DNA from: Methanobacterium veterum
GTDB lineage: Archaea; Methanobacteriota; Methanobacteria; Methanobacteriales; Methanobacteriaceae
NCBI RefSeq assembly: GCF_000745485.1
Contig: NZ_JQJK01000009.1
Location: 186,001-250,000 of the forward strand
Reading direction: 5' to 3'
DNA: 64,000 bases
The notes under the pieces are model-generated. The model did not search any database, was not told the DNA's origin, and saw only the letters and a list, made by a program, of their open reading frames with translations. Below, one piece after another: positions 1 through 7,990 of this stretch (its first letter is position 1; every line of letters begins with the position of its first letter). Position numbers and translations under genes: made by a program.

Positions 1-140
1 GTTTTTGTCCTCACACATATAGAATCACCTTCATTTTCATTATAAAGAACAGGTATAATTATGTGGTTTAAAAAATAAATTTTTTTGTTAAATTTGTCAG
101 ATAAATTAAGATGCTGTTTGAAGTATAACCTAATGAAAGA

Positions 141-683
141 CTATTTTAACATATTGGCTAAATTAAGTGCCCATCCTCTTATTTCATCCCAATCTCGGTA
201 ATCGATACGTTTGCTAGTATCTATTCCCTGCTTATCCAGTCCTTTTTTGATAATGAACTTGGTGGCTAATTTGTACATTAAACCGTGGTTGGCATTTGGG
301 TCATATACGCTTCCAAAAAGTCCTGTAGCTACAGGTTTACCTGATAAATACTTCAAAGCCACTTCATCCAGGTATTTTTCCTGTCCTTCAGTAATTGTTT
401 CTTCCATGTTGGCGGCACCGCATGTGACAAAAAGTGCCACCTTTTTATCTGAAAGGGCAGATTTATTATCTTCCAGGAATTTAAGCGATCCTTTGGTCCA
501 TTTGCCTATTTTGATCCCACTTCCTATAATTACCATGTCATAAAGTGAAATATCGTAGTTTTTAATGCCCCTAGAATCTACTAAATCAACTTCAATACCT
601 TCCTTTTCTATAACTTTTCTTATTTCTTCTGCAATTTCGGCAGCTGTGCCGTATCTTGTCCCATAAACGATTAATATTTTCAT
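141..683 (-). CDS. Flavodoxin-family protein
   Basis: A 180-residue soluble flavodoxin-fold protein. The N-terminus KILIVYGTRYGTAAEIAEEI is the FMN phosphate-binding loop of flavodoxins, followed by a GSGIKIGKW segment and FVTCGAA, as in flavodoxin-domain proteins of the HemG/menaquinone-independent type. It would carry electrons through FMN; the partner is unknown. An ATG lies further upstream at 714-716, but the ATG at 681-683 has AAGGTAAT just ahead of it and begins the fold directly, so I use that one. It lies 45 bp downstream of the membrane-protein gene on the same strand and is probably cotranscribed from the operator-flanked promoter near 1.6 kb. Confidence 0.85.
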   Translation of the reverse strand: MKILIVYGTRYGTAAEIAEEIRKVIEKEGIEVDLVDSRGIKNYDISLYDMVIIGSGIKIGKWTKGSLKFLEDNKSALSDKKVALFVTCGAANMEETITEGQEKYLDEVALKYLSGKPVATGLFGSVYDPNANHGLMYKLATKFIIKKGLDKQGIDTSKRIDYRDWDEIRGWALNLANMLK

Positions 684-728
684 TTTAATTACCTTGTAAT
701 ATACTTTTATTAACATTATTCTTTATTT

Positions 729-1580
729 TTACAGTTCTGCAGCTTTTTCCCTATTTTTAGGTTTAATATGCCCATTTTTGTATAATGGATTGTTTATCTT
801 GCTGTAGAACGAAATTGAGATTAAAATTCCTGAAACAGTTATTATTGCAAAGAATATAACTTGTCCAGTTGCTGGAATTACTCCATTTTGTGCCATGAAG
901 AATATCATGGAAAGCAGGGCAGTTCCCATAAGTGATGCTTTTATTAAGAGTATAGATACCAGAGCATATCCCCATTCTTTACCTTTTATGATTAATATGC
1001 CTGCAATGAGCATAGCAGGAAAAACTACTCCGATATCTAGGGCTTGAATAACCAGTGTAGTGTAACTTTCCAGTGCAGCTGGAGCAATACCTGTTAATAA
1101 TGAATCGATTATCATTTTTACCCACATTAGAGCTACCATCGCCCCTGAAAATATTAGGAATGCACCTGCTATTTTGCTGGTCTTTCCAGGAGATATACTT
1201 TCCTTGATAGTTTTTACATTTAGTGATAACAGCCCATAAATGAAAGTGTACAGTGATAAAGAAAACAAAGCCACGTACACCAGGAATAACTGGTTATATG
1301 ATGCTAAAAATGACATTGATGCGTAAGAATAAAGGAAGTAAAACAGAGTTCCCATCCAGATTAAACTGCCTTTAAGTGAATTCTTTTGGATTAAATAAAG
1401 AGATCCCATAAGTACTGGAATACCTATTATCAGTGTAATTAAGTCCTGGCCCATAGCTTGAGCTGCCATGGAAATTGTTTCGTGTTTATACAGCCCTTTC
1501 CAGAATAAACCGGATAGAGTTGCTATGCCTGCAAGAACAGCGATAAAAATTGAATTTATATATACTACTTTTTTGTCCAT
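729..1580 (-). CDS. Multi-pass membrane protein, unknown function
   Basis: A 283-residue integral membrane protein with about eight hydrophobic segments and a short charged C-terminus (KPKNREKAAEL). I recognise no catalytic motif or named family. The start is well supported: GGAGGGA precedes the ATG by six bases. A TATA-like TTTATATAC at about 1634-1642 (read on the minus strand) and two palindromic sites at 1595-1628 lie directly upstream. The flavodoxin gene follows in the same direction, so the pair may form a small redox-linked operon under a dedicated repressor. Function remains open. Confidence 0.75.
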   Translation of the reverse strand: MDKKVVYINSIFIAVLAGIATLSGLFWKGLYKHETISMAAQAMGQDLITLIIGIPVLMGSLYLIQKNSLKGSLIWMGTLFYFLYSYASMSFLASYNQLFLVYVALFSLSLYTFIYGLLSLNVKTIKESISPGKTSKIAGAFLIFSGAMVALMWVKMIIDSLLTGIAPAALESYTTLVIQALDIGVVFPAMLIAGILIIKGKEWGYALVSILLIKASLMGTALLSMIFFMAQNGVIPATGQVIFFAIITVSGILISISFYSKINNPLYKNGHIKPKNREKAAEL

Positions 1581-1594
1581 TTTTTCCCTCCAAA

Positions 1595-1628
1595 GGTAAT
1601 ATATTACTTGTATAGGTAATATATTACC
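1595..1628. promoter_or_regulatory. Tandem palindromic operator, GGTAATATATTACC x2
   Basis: Two copies of the 14-bp palindrome GGTAATATATTACC, at 1595-1608 (last base T) and 1615-1628 (perfect), are exactly 20 bp apart, about two helical turns. They fall between the minus-strand TATA-like element and the ribosome binding site of the 729-1580 gene, over the expected transcription start. This is a typical position for a repressor that blocks initiation. No regulator in the window can be tied to it with certainty. Confidence 0.7.
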
Positions 1629-1856
1629 AAAGTATATAAAGGTTGCGGTTACAGTTTAAACATTATGAATAAAGACTTTAAAATGGATATAAACTTAAAA
1701 TAAGAGGATAATATCTTGTATTTATTAAAAATAAGTATAAATTTATATTTTTTTAGATTTAAGATTGAAATTTTAGTTAAAATTAAAAAATTAAAAGGAT
1801 AATGTTCTTTTAAAACATTATCCTTATTTATATTTATAACTATAAAATTCTGTATT

Positions 1857-2477
1857 TTAACTTTCTTGACGTGCTGATCCTGTTAGATAACCACCCAAAG
1901 CGATTAAACCAAGAATTACAGGATAAGCTATTAATCTTTCGGCTCCCCCTTCTCCCAGTGCCATAAATGGACTTGTATTTTGAAGAATAATCACAAGCAG
2001 AATATCTATAAATCCGATGGCACCAAGAACTATGAGAATATATTTAAGCAGTGAATCCCGTAAAATAGTGAAAGATGAAATTACTGCCAGGCTTCCGAAA
2101 ATAAATGCGGTCATTGCAAATAGAACATGCGTTCCTCCAGTATGGCCAGGGAATATTCCCACACCCATGATTCCAATGCTGCTTATAGCCAAAAGTGATG
2201 GGAAAATTTTACGGCCAAACTTCCTATAGATTAAATAAGAGGCTATTATAAGGCATAATCCCAGTAAAAAGACAGTTATGTTAAAGATGGTAGCTGAAGG
2301 TTCATATACTGGCAGATCAGCAAGATCGCTGAGTGTATTAATTCCGGTATTGTAACCAGGGTACAATGTTTCAGCTATGGTAACAAACAACATAAATTGA
2401 ATACTTCCAATAATAAGCAGTATTCCTGCTATTTTTTGGTAAATAATATTAGAATTTGTTTCATTTTTAGATTTAAT
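1857..2477 (-). CDS. DUF998 family membrane protein, probable ATT start
   Basis: About 206 residues with six hydrophobic segments; it resembles the DUF998 family of small archaeal and bacterial membrane proteins of unknown role. The first in-frame ATG (2391-2393) falls inside the first membrane helix, after KIAGILLIIGSIQF, so it cannot be the natural start. Upstream in frame the only codon at the right distance from a Shine-Dalgarno is ATT at 2475-2477, five bases after GGGGGTG. The overlapping ATG in another frame stops after 11 codons. I therefore propose ATT initiation. An inverted repeat at 2508-2556 lies just upstream. Confidence 0.72.
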   Translation of the reverse strand: MKSKNETNSNIIYQKIAGILLIIGSIQFMLFVTIAETLYPGYNTGINTLSDLADLPVYEPSATIFNITVFLLGLCLIIASYLIYRKFGRKIFPSLLAISSIGIMGVGIFPGHTGGTHVLFAMTAFIFGSLAVISSFTILRDSLLKYILIVLGAIGFIDILLVIILQNTSPFMALGEGGAERLIAYPVILGLIALGGYLTGSARQES

Positions 2478-2507
2478 CTTAACACCCCCAATGAATAAAC
2501 AAAATTA

Positions 2508-2556
2508 TTGTGACGCGTCTAACCTGTTAGTTTTTATCTTATTAGACATGTCACAA
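2508..2556. promoter_or_regulatory. Inverted-repeat operator upstream of DUF998 gene
   Basis: The arms TTGTGACGCGTCTAA (2508-2522) and TTAGACATGTCACAA (2542-2556) are inverted copies matching at 13 of 15 positions. Each holds its own palindromic core, GACGCGTC or GACATGTC, with core centres 33 bp apart. The element sits immediately upstream of the DUF998 gene start region, where a regulator pair would act on its promoter. Confidence 0.55.
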
Positions 2557-2613
2557 TGGCCCTAAAAGCATTAATTGGTTTTAAAATAATTTTACCTCAT
2601 TATTTTAACACTA

Positions 2614-3186
2614 TCACTGCCCTAATAAACTATTTACAAACTCAGCAGCCTTTCGATTGATAGTATTTGTATCTACAAACTTCATTACGTCATCTACCTG
2701 GTATATATTGGTATTATTCAAAGATATTTCTTTTTTAATGAAGGCGGTGCTATTACTGTTTGCAGCCACTGATCCTGTGGTAAATATGCCGATTTTTGCT
2801 TCTTTAGGTGGAGTTATATCTGATAAATATGATTGTAATGAACTTGCAGGTTGTCCAGCATAAACTGGTCCTCCAATAACAATAACGTTATATCCTGTTG
2901 TATTCAGGATATTTGAACTTTTAATGCCTGCTAAAGTGACTGTATACCCTTTTGCCTGTAGATCATCCGCAATTACTGCAGCTACGTTTTTCGCTGTTCC
3001 TGTAATTCCAGGGTCGTAGACTACTAATGCCTTTCCAGCTGAGGTTCCATTGGGATTTAAAGTTTGCGAACCTGTTGCTGTATAGCTCATAACATCTCCC
3101 ATTACAAGACCTATAGATGCGAAGGCTATCAGAACGATTAAAACTATTCCTAGTCCCACATATTTTGCTATTTTCTTCTTTTCCAT
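2614..3186 (-). CDS. Membrane-anchored flavodoxin-like protein
   Basis: A 190-residue protein with an uncleaved-looking N-terminal membrane anchor (about residues 8-30) followed by a flavodoxin-like alpha/beta domain. Visible pieces include KALVVYDPGITGTAKNVAAV in the FMN-binding loop position, VIVIGGPVYAGQPASSLQSY and GIFTTGS. With the anchor first and the domain after a Ser/Thr/Asn linker, the domain may face the cell surface, which would be odd for an FMN protein; an N-in topology with a cytoplasmic domain is not excluded. GGGGATC is a good Shine-Dalgarno. It is the second flavodoxin-like gene within 3 kb. Confidence 0.75.
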   Translation of the reverse strand: MEKKKIAKYVGLGIVLIVLIAFASIGLVMGDVMSYTATGSQTLNPNGTSAGKALVVYDPGITGTAKNVAAVIADDLQAKGYTVTLAGIKSSNILNTTGYNVIVIGGPVYAGQPASSLQSYLSDITPPKEAKIGIFTTGSVAANSNSTAFIKKEISLNNTNIYQVDDVMKFVDTNTINRKAAEFVNSLLGQ

Positions 3187-3212
3187 TTTGATCCCCTTTC
3201 TTAATTATATTA

Positions 3213-3226
3213 AACTAAATTTAGTT
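3213..3226. promoter_or_regulatory. Palindrome AACTAAATTTAGTT upstream of flavodoxin-like gene
   Basis: A perfect 14-bp palindrome AACTAAATTTAGTT lies 27 bp upstream of the ATG of the 2614-3186 gene, between it and the methyltransferase-like gene. The position suits an operator or a promoter element. The AT-rich context makes chance palindromes more likely, so confidence is modest. Confidence 0.4.
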
Positions 3227-3263
3227 AACACAAAAAATTTAAAAACTGTCAAAATTGCGTGTT

Positions 3264-3881
3264 TTATACAACATACGGTATGAACATTTTTGTTTTCTTT
3301 CTATATGCGATGTATTCATCTCCAAACTCTTTTACCATGTCATTTTCTTCTCTTTTTGCTAATTTATAGTAAATGACAATAAACGCACAGTAAAGGATTA
3401 TTAGGGGTAATGTGGCCCATTCAAACATCATACCGAGTGTTATCATGAAAAAACCAGTGTACTGGGGGTGACGGATATATTTGTATATACCTGTCTTTAC
3501 AAGTTCTCCCTGGCCGGTTTCTTTGCTCCAGTAATCCTTATGGATCTTATTCCAACCTAAAATTACCAGTGCTGCACCTGCTAGAGATACAATGATGCCT
3601 ACATACATCCCCCAGAGTCCTATGTAATTTCCAAGGGTGTGACCCCAGAATATGCCTTCTGGCAAAGTAAATCCAAACAGCCAACCGATTGCAAACATAC
3701 TAAATGGTACTCCAAACATTTCAATTGCAAATGCCACGATAAATGCCATATAAACACCTGTAGGCTTTATCTGACTTTTTTTATAAAATGGTGTAAACAG
3801 CAAAAATATACTATAGATAACTATCCAAACTATTACAGCCTCCCACATTCCAAAGTGGGACCAAACATCTTCTCCTATTAT
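3264..3881 (-). CDS. Isoprenylcysteine/phospholipid methyltransferase-like membrane protein, probable ATA start
   Basis: A membrane protein of about 205 residues with five or more hydrophobic segments. The C-terminal half carries the ICMT/PEMT-type signature: GELVKTGIYKYIRHPQYTG, then a helix and a terminal acidic REENDMVKEFGDEYIAYRK. Such enzymes use S-adenosylmethionine to methylate lipids or prenylated groups at the membrane; the substrate here is unknown. A longer TTG-started reading (from 3914) would overlap the TetR gene. Instead GGTGAT follows the TetR stop codon directly, and ATA at 3879-3881 sits four bases after it. I therefore favour ATA. It is likely cotranscribed with the TetR gene and probably its regulatory target. 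Confidence 0.72.
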   Translation of the reverse strand: MIGEDVWSHFGMWEAVIVWIVIYSIFLLFTPFYKKSQIKPTGVYMAFIVAFAIEMFGVPFSMFAIGWLFGFTLPEGIFWGHTLGNYIGLWGMYVGIIVSLAGAALVILGWNKIHKDYWSKETGQGELVKTGIYKYIRHPQYTGFFMITLGMMFEWATLPLIILYCAFIVIYYKLAKREENDMVKEFGDEYIAYRKKTKMFIPYVV

Positions 3882-3891
3882 TTTAATCACC

Positions 3892-4530
3892 TTATTTTTT
3901 TGTTTTATTCTCAAATGAACATAAAATCATGTCTACTGTATAATCAATAAATTCATCGTGTGTTAAATTATTATTTTTCATATGCATCTCAATTGCAGGA
4001 CTAAGGTCAAGCACGCTTTGCATTAACGAAGCCACAACTAGAGTAGACTTTAAGGGTGCAGCACCAGCTCTAACAGTCCCATCTTTTATGCCCTCATGAA
4101 TAGCATTTCCTACCATCTTAAAACTGGTAGTTCTAATATTCTTTAATTCTTCTATTTCGGGAAATTCTTCATTGTTAAACCAGGGTATCTGTGAGTACCA
4201 GTTTGCATGGTAATAACCAGGATATTCTCTGTAAAATCTACAAAATGCCTGTATTAATAATCTGATTTTTTCAATTCCAGTTTTACCTTTTGGGTAATAC
4301 TCCTCGAACATCTTCCTGAGGATTTTTGAACCGCGAATAGCTACAGCAATGTATATATCTTCCTTGTTTTTGAAATACAGATATAATGTGCTTCTCGCTA
4401 ATTCGCTTTCTTTGGCTATATCTCCCATAGAAACATTTTCATAGCCTTTTGAGAAGAGTTTTGCAGCGGCATCAATGATTTCTTGCCCACGTCTCTCTTT
4501 TTCTCTCTCTTTCCTATCTGCTATTGTCAT
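3892..4530 (-). CDS. TetR-family transcriptional regulator
   Basis: A 212-residue TetR-type repressor. The N-terminal helix-turn-helix is clear: IIDAAAKLFSKGYENVSMGD, then IAKESELARSTLYLYFKNKE. The remaining all-helical part is the ligand/dimer domain. It is the first gene of a unit with the methyltransferase-like gene. Three perfect palindromes at 4547-4618 lie upstream of its start and are the obvious self-regulatory operators. The ligand is not predictable from sequence. Confidence 0.92.
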   Translation of the reverse strand: MTIADRKEREKERRGQEIIDAAAKLFSKGYENVSMGDIAKESELARSTLYLYFKNKEDIYIAVAIRGSKILRKMFEEYYPKGKTGIEKIRLLIQAFCRFYREYPGYYHANWYSQIPWFNNEEFPEIEELKNIRTTSFKMVGNAIHEGIKDGTVRAGAAPLKSTLVVASLMQSVLDLSPAIEMHMKNNNLTHDEFIDYTVDMILCSFENKTKK

Positions 4531-4546
4531 TCAATCGCTCCATTTA

Positions 4547-4618
4547 ATGACATAATTGTCATAAATAAACACTATTAACATATAATGACATATATGTCAT
4601 CTAGTGACACATGTGTCA
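4547..4618. promoter_or_regulatory. Three TGACA-N4-TGTCA operators for the TetR regulator
   Basis: Three perfect palindromes: TGACATAATTGTCA at 4548-4561, TGACATATATGTCA at 4586-4599 and TGACACATGTGTCA at 4605-4618. Centres are 38 and 19 bp apart. All share TGACA-N4-TGTCA. They occupy the promoter region directly upstream of the TetR gene, where an autorepressor would bind cooperatively. The rest of the 310-bp gap up to 4841 is AT-rich with no gene visible. Confidence 0.8.
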
Positions 4619-4841
4619 GAAAGAGTATTTAAACGTTTAGGTTGTGAGGGTTGATCTTATTAAAATCAATGGAATAATTAATCTAATTTAAAACCAAAAT
4701 TTTATAAAGAGCTCAATTAAAGCTAAATGTATTATATATTTTTTTATTTAACTAAAATTTTAATTTATAGGACATTATATTAAAAAATAAAAAGATATAA
4801 CTATTTAAATTCCGTTAAACAGTGTTAAATAAATTAAAAAA

Positions 4842-5432
4842 TTATTTTAAAATTTCCATGAATCGGGAACCTTTATCGTTGAGTGAGTATTTGTTGCCCT
4901 CGCTGTTAACTAAATCAGCACTTTCAAGTTCGTGCAAATACTGGTTAATGGTTAATTTTGAATATTTATTTTTTTTACCTGCGAATCCAGACTCTCTTGT
5001 TAAATGGCTTACAACATCATCAGGTTTTGACTGCTCATGGTCATGTAAGTATTCCATTATCTGCTTTTTAACATGAGTAAAGGCATGTGAAGTACTCAAA
5101 GGCAGTAATATGAGGTTATTGTTATCTAAAACATAAAATGGAATTGTTTTTTGAAGCTGTGCTAGATAATAGGTTACATAAATATCAAGTTCATTTTCGC
5201 CTGCAATGAAGCAGGGCTCTGGTGCAAGATCAAAAACACATTTGATATCATGTAAGATTTCGAAAAAATCTCCTTCTAGGAATTTAATGGAGTATCCTTC
5301 TCTTTCAACATTTAAAAGGCCGTGAATATCTCCTTTGGTTAAAATTATCACGTTTTCAGCTTCAATTTCCTTCTTTTTAAGAATAAAATGAATATCTTCA
5401 GGATCTTTAATTGTTGTTATAATATCTGGCAT
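4842..5432 (-). CDS. Two-domain winged-helix regulator-like protein
   Basis: About 196 residues. The first ~110 look like an alpha/beta sensor domain (PDIITTIKDPEDIHFILKKK, later FYVLDNNNLILLPLS). The last ~80 are a winged helix with KLTINQYLHELESADLVNSE and a YSLNDKGSRFMEIL wing. The layout recalls archaeal regulators with a Rossmann-like ligand domain plus winged helix, including CARF-type ones, but I cannot assign a family. A GTG at 5439 overlaps the Shine-Dalgarno GAGGTG, so the ATG at 5430-5432 is the start. A perfect 29-bp operator (5469-5497) lies upstream and recurs before the next transporter-like gene, so this protein is probably the regulator of both. Confidence 0.7.
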   Translation of the reverse strand: MPDIITTIKDPEDIHFILKKKEIEAENVIILTKGDIHGLLNVEREGYSIKFLEGDFFEILHDIKCVFDLAPEPCFIAGENELDIYVTYYLAQLQKTIPFYVLDNNNLILLPLSTSHAFTHVKKQIMEYLHDHEQSKPDDVVSHLTRESGFAGKKNKYSKLTINQYLHELESADLVNSEGNKYSLNDKGSRFMEILK

Positions 5433-5468
5433 GGAAAACACCTCTCATTTAATACTATGTTAACTTAA

Positions 5469-5497
5469 TAGTAATAAAATTATAGTTTTTATTACTA
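5469..5497. promoter_or_regulatory. Operator copy 1: TAGTAATAAA-N9-TTTATTACTA
   Basis: Perfect 10-bp inverted arms at 5469-5478 and 5488-5497 with a 9-base spacer, 36 bp upstream of the winged-helix gene's start. The same arms with the same spacer length occur at 6342-6370, so this is a real shared site and not a chance palindrome. Confidence 0.8.
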
Positions 5498-5630
5498 CTT
5501 TAAACTGAATAAATGAATATGCAGGTCCGTTCAAATTAAAAGGGAGTATAAGAGTTTAAAATGGATTGAATACATGTTTTAATAGTTTAATTAAGTTAAC
5601 AGGCTAAAAACTGCCAAAATTTAGATCCAA

Positions 5631-6320
5631 TTAAATAAACATGAATCCTCTAATAAGGAAGAAAAAGCCCAGAATTAGGTATACTGTAGTTGTAAAATAG
5701 TCGCCGTAATTAATTATCCAGTTACGGGCAGGAGTTAATATGTTCCTTGCTCTACTTGCAAATATTAAATAAATAATAAACGGTATTTCAGCCACTAAAA
5801 GTGTAATAATACCTAATATAATAACTGTTTCTGCAGCTAGCGCAAATCCTGGATTTGAAAGCCCAATGAGAGTGCCTGCCTGAAGCACAAGAATATCTGT
5901 AACGAAACTGGCCAGGAAAGCGATAAATCCGAAGTAGAAAAATTTTATGAAGGTTGAGGAATTCTTATCTTCTCGAAGCGAACTTACAAATCCAATAAGT
6001 CCACCTTCTCGAGATTCTTCACGGATAAAAATATTTTTCAATGCTATAATAACAAGAATGCTGCCTAAGACAACTTCTGTTATGGCACCGATGCGGATTG
6101 TACCCAGGGCTACAGCAGAAAGGCCACTGCCAATATACATGCCTGAAAATGCCACAATAAGGAAAAATATAATCGCGCCAAACAGATATGAGAATGAAGC
6201 TAAGCGCGGGCTTCTTGTGGGAGAAACGGTAGTTAATATTGTGGCTAAGATAACAGGGCTTACTGCTGCACCTAGGGCATAGGGTAGAATGCTGGCAATT
6301 AAGGAGTTCAGTTCAGGCAT
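5631..6320 (-). CDS. GAP/LysE-like multi-pass membrane protein
   Basis: A 229-residue membrane protein with about six hydrophobic segments. It begins with ALGAAVSPVILATILTTVSP, similar to the Sap/GAP and LysE-type transporter families, in which a Pro-containing first helix pair is typical. A likely role is export of a small molecule or lipid component; the substrate is unknown. It lies just upstream of the winged-helix regulator gene, in the same direction, and carries operator copy 2 at its own promoter. It is probably the main target of that regulator. Confidence 0.65.
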   Translation of the reverse strand: MPELNSLIASILPYALGAAVSPVILATILTTVSPTRSPRLASFSYLFGAIIFFLIVAFSGMYIGSGLSAVALGTIRIGAITEVVLGSILVIIALKNIFIREESREGGLIGFVSSLREDKNSSTFIKFFYFGFIAFLASFVTDILVLQAGTLIGLSNPGFALAAETVIILGIITLLVAEIPFIIYLIFASRARNILTPARNWIINYGDYFTTTVYLILGFFFLIRGFMFI

Positions 6321-6341
6321 TAGTTATATTATATTCTTTGA

Positions 6342-6370
6342 TAGTAATAAATTTGTAGGTTTTATTACTA
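6342..6370. promoter_or_regulatory. Operator copy 2: TAGTAATAAA-N9-TTTATTACTA
   Basis: Arms 6342-6351 and 6361-6370 are identical to those of copy 1 at 5469-5497, again with a 9-base spacer. It lies 21 bp upstream of the start of the GAP/LysE-like gene, consistent with direct repression. Confidence 0.8.
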
Positions 6371-6399
6371 AGGTGTAGGCATGCGTCATGATCCGGATA

Positions 6400-7284
6400 A
6401 ATTAAAATTAGTTGAATATTTTAATATAGAATAAATACAACGGTGAGCATTATTATAAATTTTTTAATCAAAAATAGAATTAGTTGCCGGCTCTTTTCCA
6501 ACTTGTTAGTTATATGGGACGCAGCGGGATGGTTTATATAATAACTACTTTTAGAATAAGATTTGAGACATAAATTCTTATAATTTAATTAATTTTTAAA
6601 AATAGATAAATACTTAGCTTAAATGTAAAAATAAGCGTTTTAAAGTATTGTTAGAATATATAAAATTAGTTTTGGTTTCTTTCCAACTTGTTAGTTATAT
6701 GGGACGCAGCGAGATTTTCCATAAATTTTATAAATAAACTAAAAACAGGAATTTAAGGATTTACATCTCTAAATCGGGCAAATTTTTAAGATAAGGTGTA
6801 AAATTAATTTAAATCTAAAATTAAAAGTTTTAAAGCGTTACAGAAAAAAAAGTTACTTATTGGTTCTTTCTAACTTGTTAGTTATATGGGACGCAGCGAA
6901 ATCTCATGATGTTACAGATAAAATACCTTAAACTTTGAGCTGTAAATTGTTATGATTCCATTAATTTTGAAAAATCAGGTAAATATTTCATCTAAATGTA
7001 AAATTAGACGCTATAATAATTTTAATTAAAACTAGAATTAATTATTGGTATGTTCCAACTTATTGTTTATATGGGACACAGCGAGATTTTTTGATATATA
7101 AATTTTAATAGGTAAGTCTCTTTAAAACAAGAATTTGAAGTTATAAAATATTATAATTTACCTAATCTTTAAAACAAGATAAAGAATTAGTTTAAATATA
7201 AATTAGATTTATTAAAACATCATTAGAAAAGAAATAATTAACTGTTGGCTTCTCTCCAACTTGTTAGTTATATGGGACACAGCA
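6400..7284. repeat. Five-copy ~186-bp tandem array with conserved 30-bp core
   Basis: Core copies begin at 6498, 6683, 6870, 7055 and 7256 (spacings 185, 187, 185 and 201). Each reads CCAACTTGTTAGTTATATGG followed by GAC(G/A)CAGCG, with only a few substitutions. The AT-rich sequence between cores is also related, much more weakly: for example, the stretch before a core repeatedly reads (A)n-TAGAATTA. Whole units were therefore duplicated and only the core was kept. Copies 2, 4 and 5 have TTGG-N6-7-CCAA just at the core edge, and copy 3 has a G-U-compatible variant, so a small hairpin could form. Unit and spacer lengths exclude a CRISPR array. No reading frame spans it. Transcription direction is unknown. 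Confidence 0.85.
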
Positions 7285-7288
7285 AGGA

Positions 7289-7990
7289 CTATTCTCCTTC
7301 CATAATGTATCCTGCATTAAACTTTAATTTAAATGTTTTTTCATAATATTGCTCTGCTCTGGGCGATATAGTACTAATTGACCTGTCAGTAAGTTTTCCG
7401 GAGCAGTAGTCATCTAGATTAGAGCGTAAATTCGGATTAAGTGATACATTATTTTTAGTAAATGCAGTGTAAAGGCATATGGAAGACAAAATTACCTCTA
7501 TTTTACAGTTACCGCAGAGATTTTTCATGGCCCTTTCCTGGTTCATAATGTATATAACCATTTCTTTGGCATCTATAATTGAGTATGGATCCATTTTAAT
7601 TAAACTGCCGATAATATCGATATAAGAGTGATATTTCTCTATTCTTTGCTTTCTTTTCTTTTGGGCTTCATAGGTTCTATCATATTTTCCATATGATTTT
7701 TTTGAAAGCTGTTTAATGTGATTCCAGGTTTTATATTCATCTTTAGATGGGTTGATAAAAGAAGGATCTTTATATTTGTTGTCCTGGTTTAAATCAATGG
7801 AATCTCTAAAAGAAACGTAGCTCTGAGTTTTAGCTAATTCCGACACGTGTTTAGTATAGCCGCACGCAATGCATTTATAAGAATCACTGTACGGATTAAA
7901 ACATGTTTTAATGCCGCATTTTGGGCATTTTGGGGCATTCCCCATGGTAGAGTACTGTTCGAAAGAGTCTAGCTCAAGTGTTTTGATCAT
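7289..7990 (-). CDS. Divergent TFB-like protein (zinc ribbon plus one cyclin-like fold)
   Basis: 233 residues. A zinc ribbon with C22, C25, C40 and C43 opens the protein (CPKCG then CIACGY), as in transcription factor B. A basic helical stretch follows (about residues 100-125), then a helical region with KIEVILSSICLYTAFTKNN, which resembles the first cyclin repeat of TFB (compare SIE-AAALY-AC). At 233 residues it is shorter than normal TFB (about 300) and seems to have only one cyclin repeat. It could be an alternative or regulatory basal factor. GGAG lies nine bases before the ATG. The stop codon abuts the last core of the tandem array. Confidence 0.6.
   Translation of the reverse strand: MIKTLELDSFEQYSTMGNAPKCPKCGIKTCFNPYSDSYKCIACGYTKHVSELAKTQSYVSFRDSIDLNQDNKYKDPSFINPSKDEYKTWNHIKQLSKKSYGKYDRTYEAQKKRKQRIEKYHSYIDIIGSLIKMDPYSIIDAKEMVIYIMNQERAMKNLCGNCKIEVILSSICLYTAFTKNNVSLNPNLRSNLDDYCSGKLTDRSISTISPRAEQYYEKTFKLKFNAGYIMEGE

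Noticed and set aside
763..975. Frames antisense or shifted inside real genes, for example 763-975
   Set aside because: These are shadows of well-supported genes, with no independent start site or family match.
6400..7284. CRISPR array
   Set aside because: Repeat units are ~186 bp with ~155-bp related spacers instead of 28-37 bp repeats with short unique spacers, and there are no cas genes nearby.
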